Shown here: piece after piece, positions 25,699 through 34,967 of the stretch
How positions within the stretch are numbered: the stretch's first letter is position 1
How the letters are laid out: each line of letters begins with the position of its first letter
Origin: JAHJCW01 sp965369995
GTDB lineage: Bacteria > Fidelibacterota > Marinisomatia > Marinisomatales > JAHJCW01
Direction of reading: 5' to 3'
NCBI GenBank assembly: GCA_965369995.1
Contig: CBDURO010000003.1
Span: forward strand, 1 to 64,000
DNA: 64,000 bases
Translations under genes and position numbers: made by a program
Notes under the pieces: model-generated
Seen by the model: only the letters and a program-made list of their open reading frames with translations
The model's database searches: none
Told to the model about the DNA's origin: nothing

Positions 25699-27668
25699 CG
25701 AAAGACGTTCAAGAAAAATCTACTTACGGCGCAGAAAAAATTACGGTATTAAAAGGGTTAGAGGCTGTCAGGCGTCGCCCTGCGATGTATATCGGTGATG
25801 TTGGTAAGCGAGGATTACACCATCTAGTTTATGAGGTGGTCGATAATTCGGTCGATGAAGCACTTGCCGGCGAGTGTACAAAAATAAAAGTAAGCTTAAA
25901 TAAAGACGGTTCTGTGTCGGTTGAGGACAATGGTCGAGGAATCCCTGTTGATATACATAAGGAAGAAAAGCTCCCAGCCTTGGAAGTTGTTATGACAATT
26001 TTACATGCCGGGGGAAAATTTGATAAAGGATCATATAAAATTTCCGGCGGTTTGCATGGAGTTGGTGTCTCGGTTGTAAATGCTTTATCTGAATTACTTA
26101 CAGCAGAAGTTCATCGAGACAAAAAAATACACAAACAGAGTTATTCGAGAGGTAAAACAACAGGAAAACTTGAGGTTATAGGAAAAACAAAAAAGACAGG
26201 TACCATAATTACATTTTTACCTGACAGTGAAGTTTTTAACACAACAACTTTTGAATTTGACATCATAAGCGACCGTTTGCGCGAATTAGCATATCTTAAT
26301 AGTGGCTTAGAAATAAAAATTGTTGATAATCGCGGTGACGAAAAAATTGAGGAGCTGTTTAATTATGTCGGAGGCTTAACTGATTTTGTTAAATATTTAG
26401 ACAGTAGCAATCAGCCTCTGCATAATAAAATCGTAACAATTACAAAAACCGACACAGAAGTTCCGGTTGAAGTTGCCCTGCGATACAGCTCAAGCTACAC
26501 CGAAAATATATTAACATTTGTGAATAATATTAACACGATTGAAGGTGGTACGCATTTATCTGGCTTCCGATCGGCTCTAACACGCGGGCTGAACAACTAC
26601 GCAGCTAAAAACAACCTTATTAAAGCAAAGAAAAATGAAAAAATTTTATTGTCAGGAGAAGATTTTAGAGAAGGTTTAACCGCAGTAGTTTCAGTAAAAG
26701 TACCGGAACCGCAGTTTGAAGGACAAACAAAAACTAAACTTGGTAATGGTGACGTTAAAGGAATTGTCGACGCGGCTGTATATGAAGGTTTGCAAGATTT
26801 CTTAGAGGAAAATCCTTCAATTGGAAGGAAAATAATTGAAAAAGCCTTGTTAGCTTCAATAAGCCGTAGTGCAGCTCGTAAGGCGCGTGAATTGATTCGT
26901 CGAAAGAGTGCCTTGGGTAGCTCAACATTGCCCGGAAAGCTAGCAGACTGCTCAAACAGTGATCCATCTATGTGCGAATTGTACTTAGTTGAAGGTGATT
27001 CGGCGGGAGGCTCTGCTAAACAAGGAAGAAACCGCCGATTCCAGGCCATACTACCATTACGCGGTAAAGTTATAAATGCTGAAAAGGCACGAATTGATAA
27101 ATTATTAGCGAATAACGAAATCCAAACAATAATTACAGCAATTGGTGCTGGATTTGGAGGGTCAGATGATGAGTCCGGCGAAAAATCCGCATCAGATTTT
27201 GATATTGAAAAACTTCGCTATCATAAAATCATTATAATGACCGATGCCGATGTGGACGGAAGCCATATTCGAACCCTATTACTAACATTCTTTTACAGAA
27301 AAATGCCGGAGCTAATTACCAATGGGAATATATATCTTGCAATGCCGCCCTTGTATAAAATAAAACAAGGCAAAAAAGAAGTATATGTATATGATGAAAA
27401 CGAGCGAGAAACGATAGTTGAAAGATTGCAGAGAGAAAATCAGAACAAAAAAATTAATTTGCAACGGTATAAAGGATTAGGTGAAATGAATCCGGAGCAA
27501 TTATGGATTACAACAATGGATCCTGAACGACGCACACTTATGCAAGTAACAATTAATGATGCAATGGAAGCATCAACAACCTTTCAGGAATTAATGGGTA
27601 GCGACGTAGAAGCAAGACGCGCCTTCATTGAAAAAAACGCAAAATTTGTTTCAAATCTTGACATTTAA
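25695..27668 (+). CDS. gyrB: DNA gyrase subunit B
   Basis: ATPase subunit of gyrase, which introduces negative supercoils with GyrA. The 657 residues are the usual short bacterial form. The GHKL ATPase carries VVDNSVDEALAG and GGLHGVGVSVVNALS, and the transducer domain follows. The TOPRIM region starts at EGDSAGGSAKQGRNR near 433, with DADVDGSHIRTLLLTFFYR. The C-terminus LQRYKGLGEMNPEQLW is typical. The ATG overlaps dciA by 4 bp, and gyrA follows 17 bp after the stop. Topoisomerase IV ParE is less likely given the gyrA neighbour with a full C-terminal domain. Confidence 0.96.
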   Translation: MTKDVQEKSTYGAEKITVLKGLEAVRRRPAMYIGDVGKRGLHHLVYEVVDNSVDEALAGECTKIKVSLNKDGSVSVEDNGRGIPVDIHKEEKLPALEVVMTILHAGGKFDKGSYKISGGLHGVGVSVVNALSELLTAEVHRDKKIHKQSYSRGKTTGKLEVIGKTKKTGTIITFLPDSEVFNTTTFEFDIISDRLRELAYLNSGLEIKIVDNRGDEKIEELFNYVGGLTDFVKYLDSSNQPLHNKIVTITKTDTEVPVEVALRYSSSYTENILTFVNNINTIEGGTHLSGFRSALTRGLNNYAAKNNLIKAKKNEKILLSGEDFREGLTAVVSVKVPEPQFEGQTKTKLGNGDVKGIVDAAVYEGLQDFLEENPSIGRKIIEKALLASISRSAARKARELIRRKSALGSSTLPGKLADCSNSDPSMCELYLVEGDSAGGSAKQGRNRRFQAILPLRGKVINAEKARIDKLLANNEIQTIITAIGAGFGGSDDESGEKSASDFDIEKLRYHKIIIMTDADVDGSHIRTLLLTFFYRKMPELITNGNIYLAMPPLYKIKQGKKEVYVYDENERETIVERLQRENQNKKINLQRYKGLGEMNPEQLWITTMDPERRTLMQVTINDAMEASTTFQELMGSDVEARRAFIEKNAKFVSNLDI

Positions 27669-27685
27669 CAGACAGGAATAATAAA

Positions 27686-30172
27686 GTGGATATAGCAAGA
27701 GAAAATACTATTAATCGTGATATTGTAGATGAAATGAAAGAGAGTTATTTAAACTACTCTATGTCTGTTATTGTTGCGCGGGCATTGCCTGATGTGCGAG
27801 ATGGACTTAAGCCGGTTCATCGCCGGATTCTCTTTGGAATGAATGAACTTGGTTCACAATGGAACCGAGCCTATAAAAAATCAGCCAGAATAGTTGGTGA
27901 TGTATTAGGCAAATATCACCCACATGGCGATTCGTCGGTCTATGATGCGCTGGTGCGCATGGCGCAAGATTTTTCAATGCGCTATGAACTAGTTGATGGA
28001 CAAGGTAATTTTGGATCGATTGACGGTGATAGCGCCGCCGCGATGCGGTACACAGAATCGCGCATGACGAGAATTGGAAGCGATATGCTGCACGATCTTG
28101 ACAAGGATACGGTTAGTTGGGCGCCGAATTTTGACGAAACATTAAAAGAGCCAACGGTTTTACCAACGGTTTTTCCAGCGCTTTTAGCAAATGGTTCAGA
28201 AGGAATTGCAGTTGGAATGGCAACAAAAATTCCGCCACATAATGTAACTGAACTAATAAACGGTTTAATGGCCTTAATCGACAATTCTGAATTAACAGCC
28301 GAAGAGTTAATGGATTATGTAAAAGGACCGGACTTCCCAACGGGTGCTATAATAATGGGTACTGAAGGTATAAAAAGTGCATACAACACTGGCCGAGGCA
28401 AAGTAATAGTCCGGGGCAGAGCCTTTATAGAAACAAAAAAGAATGGTCGCGAACATATAATTATTTCTGAATTACCATATCAGGTAAACAAAGCAAATTT
28501 AATCGAAAAAATTGCTGATCTTGTGCGGGATAAAAAGATTGAAGGAATCTCAGATCTGAGGGATGAATCAGATAAAGACGGGATTCGTGTAGTAATTGAA
28601 ATAAAAAGAGACGCCATTCCGGATGTGATTTTAAATCAATTATATAAACATACTCAACTTCAAGACACATTCGGTATAATCATGCTGGCGCTCGTCAATA
28701 GCGTGCCCAAAGTGATGAAGCTACCGGAAATGATGAATCATTTTATTGATTTTCGACACACTGTTGTAGTTCGCCGCACAGAATTTGATTTAAAACAAGC
28801 CGAAGCAAAAGCACATCTCCTTGAAGGATTAAAAATTGCGCTCGATAATATCGACGAAGTGATAAAAATAATACGCGGAAGTAAAGACCCTATATATGCA
28901 AAAGAAGGGTTGATGAACAGCTTTGAATTATCCGAACTACAAGCTCAAGCAATTTTAGATATGCGCTTACAAAGACTTACCAGTCTAGAAGTTGAAAAAG
29001 TAGTTGAGGAATATAGGGCAATCATTCAAACAATTGCTCAACTGAAAAATATTTTAGAAAGCCGCAGCATGCGGATGGATATCATTAAAACCGAGCTGAG
29101 AGAATTACTAGAAAAACACGGTGATGAACGTCGCACCGAAATAATGCCATACGGAGCCGAATTTTCTATTGAAGATATGATTGCAGAAGAAGAAATGGTC
29201 ATAACTATTACTCACCAGGGATACATTAAGCGAACGGCGGTCAACACATATAGAACCCAAAGGCGTGGTGGGCGAGGAGTTCAAGGAGCCACGTCAAGAG
29301 ACGAAGATTTCATAGAACATCTCTTTATAGCCAGCACGCATAATTATATGTTGTTTTTTACCGATGGAGGTAAGTGTTATTGGTTAAAAGTGTACGATAT
29401 TCCGCAAGGTGGGCGAGCAACTCGTGGACGCGCCATAGTTAATTTAATCGGTTGCGAAACCGATGAGCACGTTAAGGCTTTTGTCAGTGTAAAAGAATTT
29501 GACGATGAACACTACATTGTGATGGCGACAAAAAAAGGTATTGTTAAGAAAACCGTTCTGTCGGCTTATGGAAAACCCCGTAAGGGTGGAATATATGCGA
29601 TTGAAGTACGTGAAGGAGACGAGTTAATTGAGGCACGCATTACTAATGGTGAACACGATATTTTATTAGGCACAAGTGACGGAAAATCAATTCGTTTTTC
29701 GGAAAGCAATATTCGCCCAAGCGGACGAAAAACCATGGGCGTTATAGGAATTAAACTTAGTTCTGCTACGGATAAGTTAATCGGCATGTTAGTAGTTAAA
29801 AGAGAAGGAACAATTCTTGTTGCAACACAGCGCGGATATGGTAAAAGAACAGAAGTAATTCAGTATCGCACACAAGCGCGCGCAGGTAAAGGCGTTTTAA
29901 CAATGCGCACTACGGAAAAAACCGGAAAGATGGTAGCAATTATGGAAGTTGTCGATACAGACGATCTAATCATTATAACCGACATGGGAGTTATTATGCG
30001 TCAGCCTGTATCCGCAATTCGTACAATAGGTCGTGTTACTCAAGGTGTTCGTTTAGTAAAGCTTGATGAAGGAGCCATGATTTCTTCTATTTCTCGTGTC
30101 GTTAGAGATGAAGAAACAGTAGAAGAGGAAGAGAAAAAAGACCAACAACTTACCATCGGTCAAATTGAATAG
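27686..30172 (+). CDS. gyrA: DNA gyrase subunit A
   Basis: DNA-cleaving subunit of gyrase, 828 residues. Catalytic Tyr122 lies in AAMRYTESRM at the same number as in E. coli. The winged-helix start region ARALPDVRDGLKPVHRRI and the quinolone-region sequence KYHPHGDSSVYDALVRMAQ are intact, with Ser and the following acidic position as in sensitive forms. The C-terminal beta-pinwheel contains the GyrA box QRRGGRG, which separates it from ParC. The start is GTG, with AGGAA 8-12 bases upstream. It ends in an acidic tail and directly abuts the YggS gene. Confidence 0.96.
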   Translation: MDIARENTINRDIVDEMKESYLNYSMSVIVARALPDVRDGLKPVHRRILFGMNELGSQWNRAYKKSARIVGDVLGKYHPHGDSSVYDALVRMAQDFSMRYELVDGQGNFGSIDGDSAAAMRYTESRMTRIGSDMLHDLDKDTVSWAPNFDETLKEPTVLPTVFPALLANGSEGIAVGMATKIPPHNVTELINGLMALIDNSELTAEELMDYVKGPDFPTGAIIMGTEGIKSAYNTGRGKVIVRGRAFIETKKNGREHIIISELPYQVNKANLIEKIADLVRDKKIEGISDLRDESDKDGIRVVIEIKRDAIPDVILNQLYKHTQLQDTFGIIMLALVNSVPKVMKLPEMMNHFIDFRHTVVVRRTEFDLKQAEAKAHLLEGLKIALDNIDEVIKIIRGSKDPIYAKEGLMNSFELSELQAQAILDMRLQRLTSLEVEKVVEEYRAIIQTIAQLKNILESRSMRMDIIKTELRELLEKHGDERRTEIMPYGAEFSIEDMIAEEEMVITITHQGYIKRTAVNTYRTQRRGGRGVQGATSRDEDFIEHLFIASTHNYMLFFTDGGKCYWLKVYDIPQGGRATRGRAIVNLIGCETDEHVKAFVSVKEFDDEHYIVMATKKGIVKKTVLSAYGKPRKGGIYAIEVREGDELIEARITNGEHDILLGTSDGKSIRFSESNIRPSGRKTMGVIGIKLSSATDKLIGMLVVKREGTILVATQRGYGKRTEVIQYRTQARAGKGVLTMRTTEKTGKMVAIMEVVDTDDLIIITDMGVIMRQPVSAIRTIGRVTQGVRLVKLDEGAMISSISRVVRDEETVEEEEKKDQQLTIGQIE

Positions 30173-30871
30173 GTGAAAATTAAGGAAAACGTTGAGAGTG
30201 TAAAGGAGCGCATTGCTATCGCTCAACTACGGAGCGATAATAAAACACCCATTACAATTGTTGCTGTTACAAAAACACATCCGGCATCAATAATTCTTGA
30301 AGCCCGGCAAGCGGGGTTAGATACTATCGGAGAAAACCGCGTTCAAGAGGCAGAAGATAAATTCTCGAAAATCGCTGAAATCCTTCCTAATATCACAAAA
30401 CGCTTAGTTGGACATTTACAATCCAATAAAATAAACAAAGCACTTAATCTTTTTGATACGATAGATTCTGTTGATTCATTAAAACTCGCAAGTAAAATAG
30501 GCAAAAAGGCAGTTTCTTTAAACCGCACTATACCAATTTTGTTGGAGGTTAATACAAGCGGAGAAAGTGCAAAGTTTGGATTTATTCCTGATAATATAGA
30601 TGAAATGCTTGCCTGCTTTGAAATACCGGGAATAGAAATACAGGGACTTATGACTATTGGACCACTTACTTCAGATATCAAAAGAATAAGAAGAGCTTTT
30701 ATTACTTTGCGAGAATTACGTAATTCTATAAAAAATCAGCTCATAAAAAATGTTGATAAATTTACTGAGCTATCAATGGGGATGAGTGGTGATTTTGAAA
30801 TAGCCGTAGAAGAGGGCGCTACAATGGTACGATTAGGTACAGTATTGTTTGGGCAAAGGATGGCGAAATGA
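30173..30871 (+). CDS. YggS/PROSC-type PLP homeostasis protein
   Basis: Alanine-racemase-fold protein that binds pyridoxal phosphate and controls vitamin B6 homeostasis. The 232 residues have the PLP lysine in VAVTKTHPA, then IGENRVQEAEDKF, VGHLQSNKINKAL, LEVNTSGESAKFGF, and the C-terminal signature SMGMSGDFEIAVEEGATMVRLGTVLFG. The start is GTG immediately after the gyrA stop codon (no gap). The next gene overlaps by 4 bp, so the pair is translationally coupled behind gyrase. Confidence 0.93.
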   Translation: MKIKENVESVKERIAIAQLRSDNKTPITIVAVTKTHPASIILEARQAGLDTIGENRVQEAEDKFSKIAEILPNITKRLVGHLQSNKINKALNLFDTIDSVDSLKLASKIGKKAVSLNRTIPILLEVNTSGESAKFGFIPDNIDEMLACFEIPGIEIQGLMTIGPLTSDIKRIRRAFITLRELRNSIKNQLIKNVDKFTELSMGMSGDFEIAVEEGATMVRLGTVLFGQRMAK

Positions 30872-31401
30872 TGAATTATAAACAAAGGCCAATTTATTTG
30901 TGTGCTTTTACAAAAGAATGGAAAAAAAAAGTTAAACCTGCCGGATCAATAGCGAGTCATAACTACGGAAAAATAAATAATCAAATTATTCTATGGCCGA
31001 AAAAGATTGATTCAGCAACAATTAACCCGGAAAATTTTAGTGAACTAAAAAAGCATTACAATATAAAAGAATTATTATTTATTGATCGAATAATTGGAAT
31101 AAATAAATCGGTATCCATAATAAATCATGTGAATAGATCTGGACAAAACTTTCTTCGAAGCAAAACACCGTTTAATAAACTTCCTCAATTTCCGGACATG
31201 TCTAAAATGTATCAGAAAATAAGCGGATTAGATATGGTTGTTGTTCATACGATAGGAAAAAAAAGATTTCAAAGTCCACCAAACGAAAAAGTTATTTGGA
31301 GTGAATTGATTGGATTAATTGCTCCGGTAGCGCATTATGTTGGAATAAGGGTCTTCGCAATAGGCGGAGTTAACTTGAAAGATATTTTAAAAGAATTGTA
31401 A
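30868..31401 (+). CDS. Short protein resembling the C-terminal part of purine nucleoside phosphorylase
   Basis: Unassigned protein of 177 residues. Its central and C-terminal parts follow the order of trimeric PNP/MTAP phosphorylases. LLFIDRIIGIN takes the place of the VTNAAGG strand. INHVNRSGQNFLRS takes that of DHINLxGxNPL, QFPDMSKMY that of RFPxMSxAY, and GIRVFAIGGVN that of GLRVFGFSLITN. The N-terminal phosphate-binding GSGLG loop, the catalytic Asn and the Glu-Met ribose/purine site are missing or changed, so normal phosphorolysis is unlikely. It overlaps the YggS gene by 4 bp. The family link is by eye and moderately sure; the function is unknown. Confidence 0.55.
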   Translation: MMNYKQRPIYLCAFTKEWKKKVKPAGSIASHNYGKINNQIILWPKKIDSATINPENFSELKKHYNIKELLFIDRIIGINKSVSIINHVNRSGQNFLRSKTPFNKLPQFPDMSKMYQKISGLDMVVVHTIGKKRFQSPPNEKVIWSELIGLIAPVAHYVGIRVFAIGGVNLKDILKEL

Positions 31402-31465
31402 TAGCCACAATAAGCACAAAAGACACAAAACAAAACCAAATTAAACTTATTTTAAGGAAAACGTC

Positions 31466-33577
31466 ATGAAAAAAGTAACCACTTTATTCTTGTTTTTATT
31501 GCTATGCTCCTGTGCAACAACTTCGAATAATATTTTAAAATATCCTGCAACTCAAAAAGGGTCAGTAGTTGATAATTATTTTGGTATGGAAGTTGCCGAT
31601 CCATACCGGTGGCTCGAAGATGATTTATCGGTAGAGACCACCCTGTGGGTTGAGGCTCAGAATAAGGTTACTTTTAACTATTTAGATCAAATTCCATTCC
31701 GGGACGAAATTAAACAACGACTTGAAGAACTGTGGGATTATGAAAAAGTTAGTTCACCCAAAAAACATGGTGATTACTATTATTTTTATAAAAATGATGG
31801 ACTTCAAAACCAATATGTTTTATACCGTACAGAAAATTTAGACACAGAAAAGGCCGATGTGTTTATTGATCCAAATAAATTTTCTGATGATGGTACTATT
31901 TCAATGGCTGGATCTGGTTTTACAAAAGATGGTTCATTAATGGCATATTTAATCTCAGAAAGTGGCTCAGATTGGCGCAAAATTATTATAAAAAACACAG
32001 TAACAGGCAATATTATTGGAGACACATTAGTTGATGTAAAATTTAGTGGAGTATCCTGGCGAGGGAATGAGGGTTTTTATTATAGTAGCTATGATAAGCC
32101 CAAAGAAGGTAGTCAGTTATCAGGAAAAACTCAATTTCATAAATTGTATTTTCATAAATTGGATACAAGCCAAAAAGAAGACGTTCTGATCTTTGGTGGT
32201 GAAAAACAACCTAGAAGATATATCGGAGCATACCTTACTGAGGATGAAAAGTATCTGATTATTTCCGCTTCTGAAAGTACAAGTGGCAATGAACTCTATC
32301 TTCAGGATTTAACCCAAGCCGGAAGTCAAATTGTTCCTATAATAACCGGTTTTGATAATGAGCACTATGTTGTTGATAATGAAAGCACCCGGCTGATTAT
32401 CCATACAAATTTATATGCATCGAACAACCGCGTTGTAGAAGTTGACGCAATAAATCCAGGTCAGGAAAATTGGAAAGATTTAATTCCTGAGACAGAAAAT
32501 GTTATGTCAATTTCAGCAGCCGGAAATAATTTATTTGCGTCATATATGGTTGATGTAAAATCAAAAGTATTACAATTTGATTATAGTGGTAAACTTGTAA
32601 GAGAAATTGAATTACCAGCCATAGGAACAGCCCGGGGATTTGGAGCAGAAAAAGGAGACAATAAACTTTATTATTCTTTTACAGCCTTTACTTATCCAGG
32701 AACGATTTTTAAATACACAATTGAAAGCGGCGAATCAGAACTTTACTGGAAGCCGGCTATTGATTTTAATCCTGAAGACTTTGAAACAGAGCAAGTTTTT
32801 TATAAAAGTAAAGATGGAACAGAAATCCCAATGTTCATTGTTTATAAAAAAGGTTTAGAGAAAAACGGCAAAAACCCGACCTATCTGTATGCATATGGTG
32901 GATTCAACATAAGCTTAACTCCCCGATTTCGTTTATTAACTCTTATAGGACTTGAAAATGGTGGAATATATGCCCAACCAAATTTACGAGGAGGCGGAGA
33001 ATATGGTGAAAAATGGCATGAAGCAGGTATAAAAATGCTAAAACAAAATGTATTTGATGATTTTATTTCTGCTGCTGAGTATTTGAAAGACAATAAATAT
33101 ACCTCAAGGGATTATTTGGCAATTGCAGGAGGGTCAAATGGTGGTTTATTGGTTGGAGCAGTTATGACTCAACGCCCCGATTTGGCACGAGTTGCTTTTC
33201 CTGCAGTGGGCGTGCTAGATATGTTAAGATATCATAAATTTACATCTGGGGCAGGATGGACTTCAGACTTTGGCAATGCAGAGGAATCGAAAGAAATGTT
33301 TGAATACCTTAAAGGATATTCCCCGCTACATAATATTAATGAGGCTGAATATCCTGCGACATTGATAACAACAGCCGATCATGACGATAGGGTAGTTCCG
33401 GCGCATTCATTTAAATTTGCCGCGACCATGCAGGCAATGCAAAAAGGTAACAACCCAATATTAATTAGAATTGAAACAAAAGCAGGGCACGGTGCCGGAA
33501 AACCAACATCTAAGATTATTGAAGAGTATGCCGATAGACTGTCATTTATGTTTTATAATATGGGAATGGATTATTAA
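31466..33577 (+). CDS. Prolyl oligopeptidase (S9A) lipoprotein
   Basis: Secreted serine peptidase that cleaves after proline in short peptides, 703 residues. A lipoprotein signal (LFLFLLLCSC, then ATTS) anchors it to an envelope membrane. The N-terminal segment VVDNYFGMEVADPYRWLED and the beta-propeller are typical. The alpha/beta-hydrolase domain carries nucleophile Ser in AIAGGSNGGLLVGA near 557, Asp in DHDDRVVP near 638 and His in KAGHGAG near 674. AAGGA precedes the ATG. It stands alone and is convergent with psuG. Likely role: peptide nutrition. Confidence 0.93.
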   Translation: MKKVTTLFLFLLLCSCATTSNNILKYPATQKGSVVDNYFGMEVADPYRWLEDDLSVETTLWVEAQNKVTFNYLDQIPFRDEIKQRLEELWDYEKVSSPKKHGDYYYFYKNDGLQNQYVLYRTENLDTEKADVFIDPNKFSDDGTISMAGSGFTKDGSLMAYLISESGSDWRKIIIKNTVTGNIIGDTLVDVKFSGVSWRGNEGFYYSSYDKPKEGSQLSGKTQFHKLYFHKLDTSQKEDVLIFGGEKQPRRYIGAYLTEDEKYLIISASESTSGNELYLQDLTQAGSQIVPIITGFDNEHYVVDNESTRLIIHTNLYASNNRVVEVDAINPGQENWKDLIPETENVMSISAAGNNLFASYMVDVKSKVLQFDYSGKLVREIELPAIGTARGFGAEKGDNKLYYSFTAFTYPGTIFKYTIESGESELYWKPAIDFNPEDFETEQVFYKSKDGTEIPMFIVYKKGLEKNGKNPTYLYAYGGFNISLTPRFRLLTLIGLENGGIYAQPNLRGGGEYGEKWHEAGIKMLKQNVFDDFISAAEYLKDNKYTSRDYLAIAGGSNGGLLVGAVMTQRPDLARVAFPAVGVLDMLRYHKFTSGAGWTSDFGNAEESKEMFEYLKGYSPLHNINEAEYPATLITTADHDDRVVPAHSFKFAATMQAMQKGNNPILIRIETKAGHGAGKPTSKIIEEYADRLSFMFYNMGMDY

Positions 33578-33589
33578 AACACGATAGAA

Positions 33590-33612
33590 AGGGGGAGAAA
33601 AATTCCGCCCCT
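33590..33612. terminator. Weak hairpin between convergent genes
   Basis: AGGGG/CCCCT arms with an inner GAA/TTC pairing lie between the peptidase and psuG stop codons. There is no proper T tract on either strand, so termination is only a possibility. Confidence 0.3.
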
Positions 33613-33616
33613 GTAA

Positions 33617-34549
33617 TCAAAAATCTATTTTAGAAAGTTCGTTGGCAATCTGAGCACCAACCTTTACATTATTTAGCGCAAGAGCAATATTTGTTTTAAG
33701 GCTTTCGCCGGCGCTTAACGCAACAATTTTTTTAAGTAAAAATGGTGTAACCTTTTTACCGGTTATTTCTTTCTCGGCACATTCCTGAAGAGCTGTATCA
33801 ATATATTTATCAATAAGTGTCTTGGGAATCTCATCTAATTTTGGCACAGGATTTGCAACTAAGATTGCTGATTGTAGGTCTATTTTTCGATGATTGATAA
33901 ATAATCGCGCCACCAATTCCGGTGTATTGCAACTCGTTGGGAGAAAAATTCCGGAGGAACGTGAATAGAATGCAGGGAATTCGTTCGTTTGATATCCAAC
34001 CACCGGCACAGCACTGGTTTCAAGATACTCTAAAGTTTTTGGAATATCTAAAATTGCCTTGACGCCTGCCGAGACCACGATTACAGGAGTGCGGGACAAT
34101 TCAATTAAATCTTGTGAAATATCGAATGTAGTTTCGGTATTTCGATGTACGCCACCAATTCCACCGGTTGCAAAAATGTCGATACCTGCTAAATGTGCTA
34201 AACGTATGGTCGCTGAAACGGTTGTCGCGCCGGTTAGTTTTTGGGTGATCGCAAAAGCAATATCTCGCACAGCGATTTTTTCGATACCGTTATTGCTGGA
34301 CAGTATTTCTAACTGTTTATCATTAAGCCCGACATGAATTTCACCGTCTAATATCGCAATTGTTGCGGGTGTCACACCACTTTCGCGTACTACATCTTCC
34401 GCTGTTCTAGCAAACTCAAAGTTATCCGGATACGGCATTCCATGTGCGATGATTGTTGATTCTAAAGCAAGAACGGGTCGGTTATCTTGCAATGCAGACC
34501 TTACCTCCGGATGAAAAGAAAAGGAATCTGTTAATTTTGATTTTTTCAT
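33617..34549 (-). CDS. psuG: Pseudouridine-5'-phosphate glycosidase
   Basis: Cleaves pseudouridine 5'-phosphate to uracil and ribose 5-phosphate. About 310 residues from the ATG at 34549 (MKKSKLTD). The frame is open further upstream, but the added part is hydrophobic, unlike the family, and overlaps a palindrome. Visible motifs are ALESTIIAHGMPYPDN (catalytic Glu) and TVSATIRLAHLAGI. IFATGGIGGVHR and VSAGVKAILDIPKTLEYLET (catalytic Lys) follow, and LVANPVP comes near the C-terminal region. The kinase PsuK is not adjacent. A stable inverted repeat lies 14 bp before the start codon. Confidence 0.92.
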   Translation of the reverse strand: MKKSKLTDSFSFHPEVRSALQDNRPVLALESTIIAHGMPYPDNFEFARTAEDVVRESGVTPATIAILDGEIHVGLNDKQLEILSSNNGIEKIAVRDIAFAITQKLTGATTVSATIRLAHLAGIDIFATGGIGGVHRNTETTFDISQDLIELSRTPVIVVSAGVKAILDIPKTLEYLETSAVPVVGYQTNEFPAFYSRSSGIFLPTSCNTPELVARLFINHRKIDLQSAILVANPVPKLDEIPKTLIDKYIDTALQECAEKEITGKKVTPFLLKKIVALSAGESLKTNIALALNNVKVGAQIANELSKIDF

Positions 34550-34562
34550 TATGTATTTAACA

Positions 34563-34595
34563 ATCGCTGACAGCCCTTTAAGGGCTATTAGCGAT
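34563..34595. repeat. Inverted repeat upstream of psuG
   Basis: Arms of 16 bases (34563-34578 and 34580-34595) pair around a single central base with one mismatch and one G-T pair. The core is GCCCTTTAAGGGC and the outer arms are ATCGCT/AGCGAT. It lies in the psuG leader. It could be an operator, an mRNA hairpin or a dispersed palindrome. Confidence 0.55.
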
Positions 34596-34673
34596 AAGAA
34601 ATTAAAATACAGATGAACTAAATACAAGGATTGGTAAATTTCCCGCCATTATATTAAAAATGAGAACAAATAA

Positions 34674-34967
34674 ATGTATTATATTGAAAACAAAGAATTA
34701 TCATTAATTGATCCCCAAAAATTTGGTTTATCACTGCGCACAGTGCTTGGACAATATTTTAACAACCACATGGTTTTAATTAAAAACCGTAAAAGCAGAA
34801 TTATTATGAAAGACGGAAGACAAATTTTTAAACAGATTCAGCAAATACAAGACCACAACCCAAATTTAAAAACCAGTTTTGCTACAAACGCACCCGCTTG
34901 TAGCAAAACAACTACTTTTTTAAAAGAAAAAGGAATAGAAATTTTATCTTTTAAAAAGCATAGTTAG
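34674..34967 (+). CDS. Hypothetical protein upstream of a MATE exporter
   Basis: A 97-residue basic protein that I do not recognise. It has no signal peptide or membrane segment. The middle is rich in Lys, Arg and Gln (KNRKSRIIMKDGRQIFKQI) and the end reads FLKEKGIEILSFKKHS, as in a small alpha/beta domain. Its stop codon directly abuts the ATG of the MATE gene, which favours a real, coupled gene. Overlapping frames do not offer a better reading. A small regulator or nucleotide-binding protein is possible but unsupported. Confidence 0.55.
   Translation: MYYIENKELSLIDPQKFGLSLRTVLGQYFNNHMVLIKNRKSRIIMKDGRQIFKQIQQIQDHNPNLKTSFATNAPACSKTTTFLKEKGIEILSFKKHS

Noticed and set aside
26597..27049. 150-codon minus-strand frame inside gyrB
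   Set aside because: Shadow of the TOPRIM region of gyrB; no independent signal.
34550..34627. Longer start for psuG
   Set aside because: The added 26 residues are hydrophobic, absent from the family and partly encoded by a palindrome.
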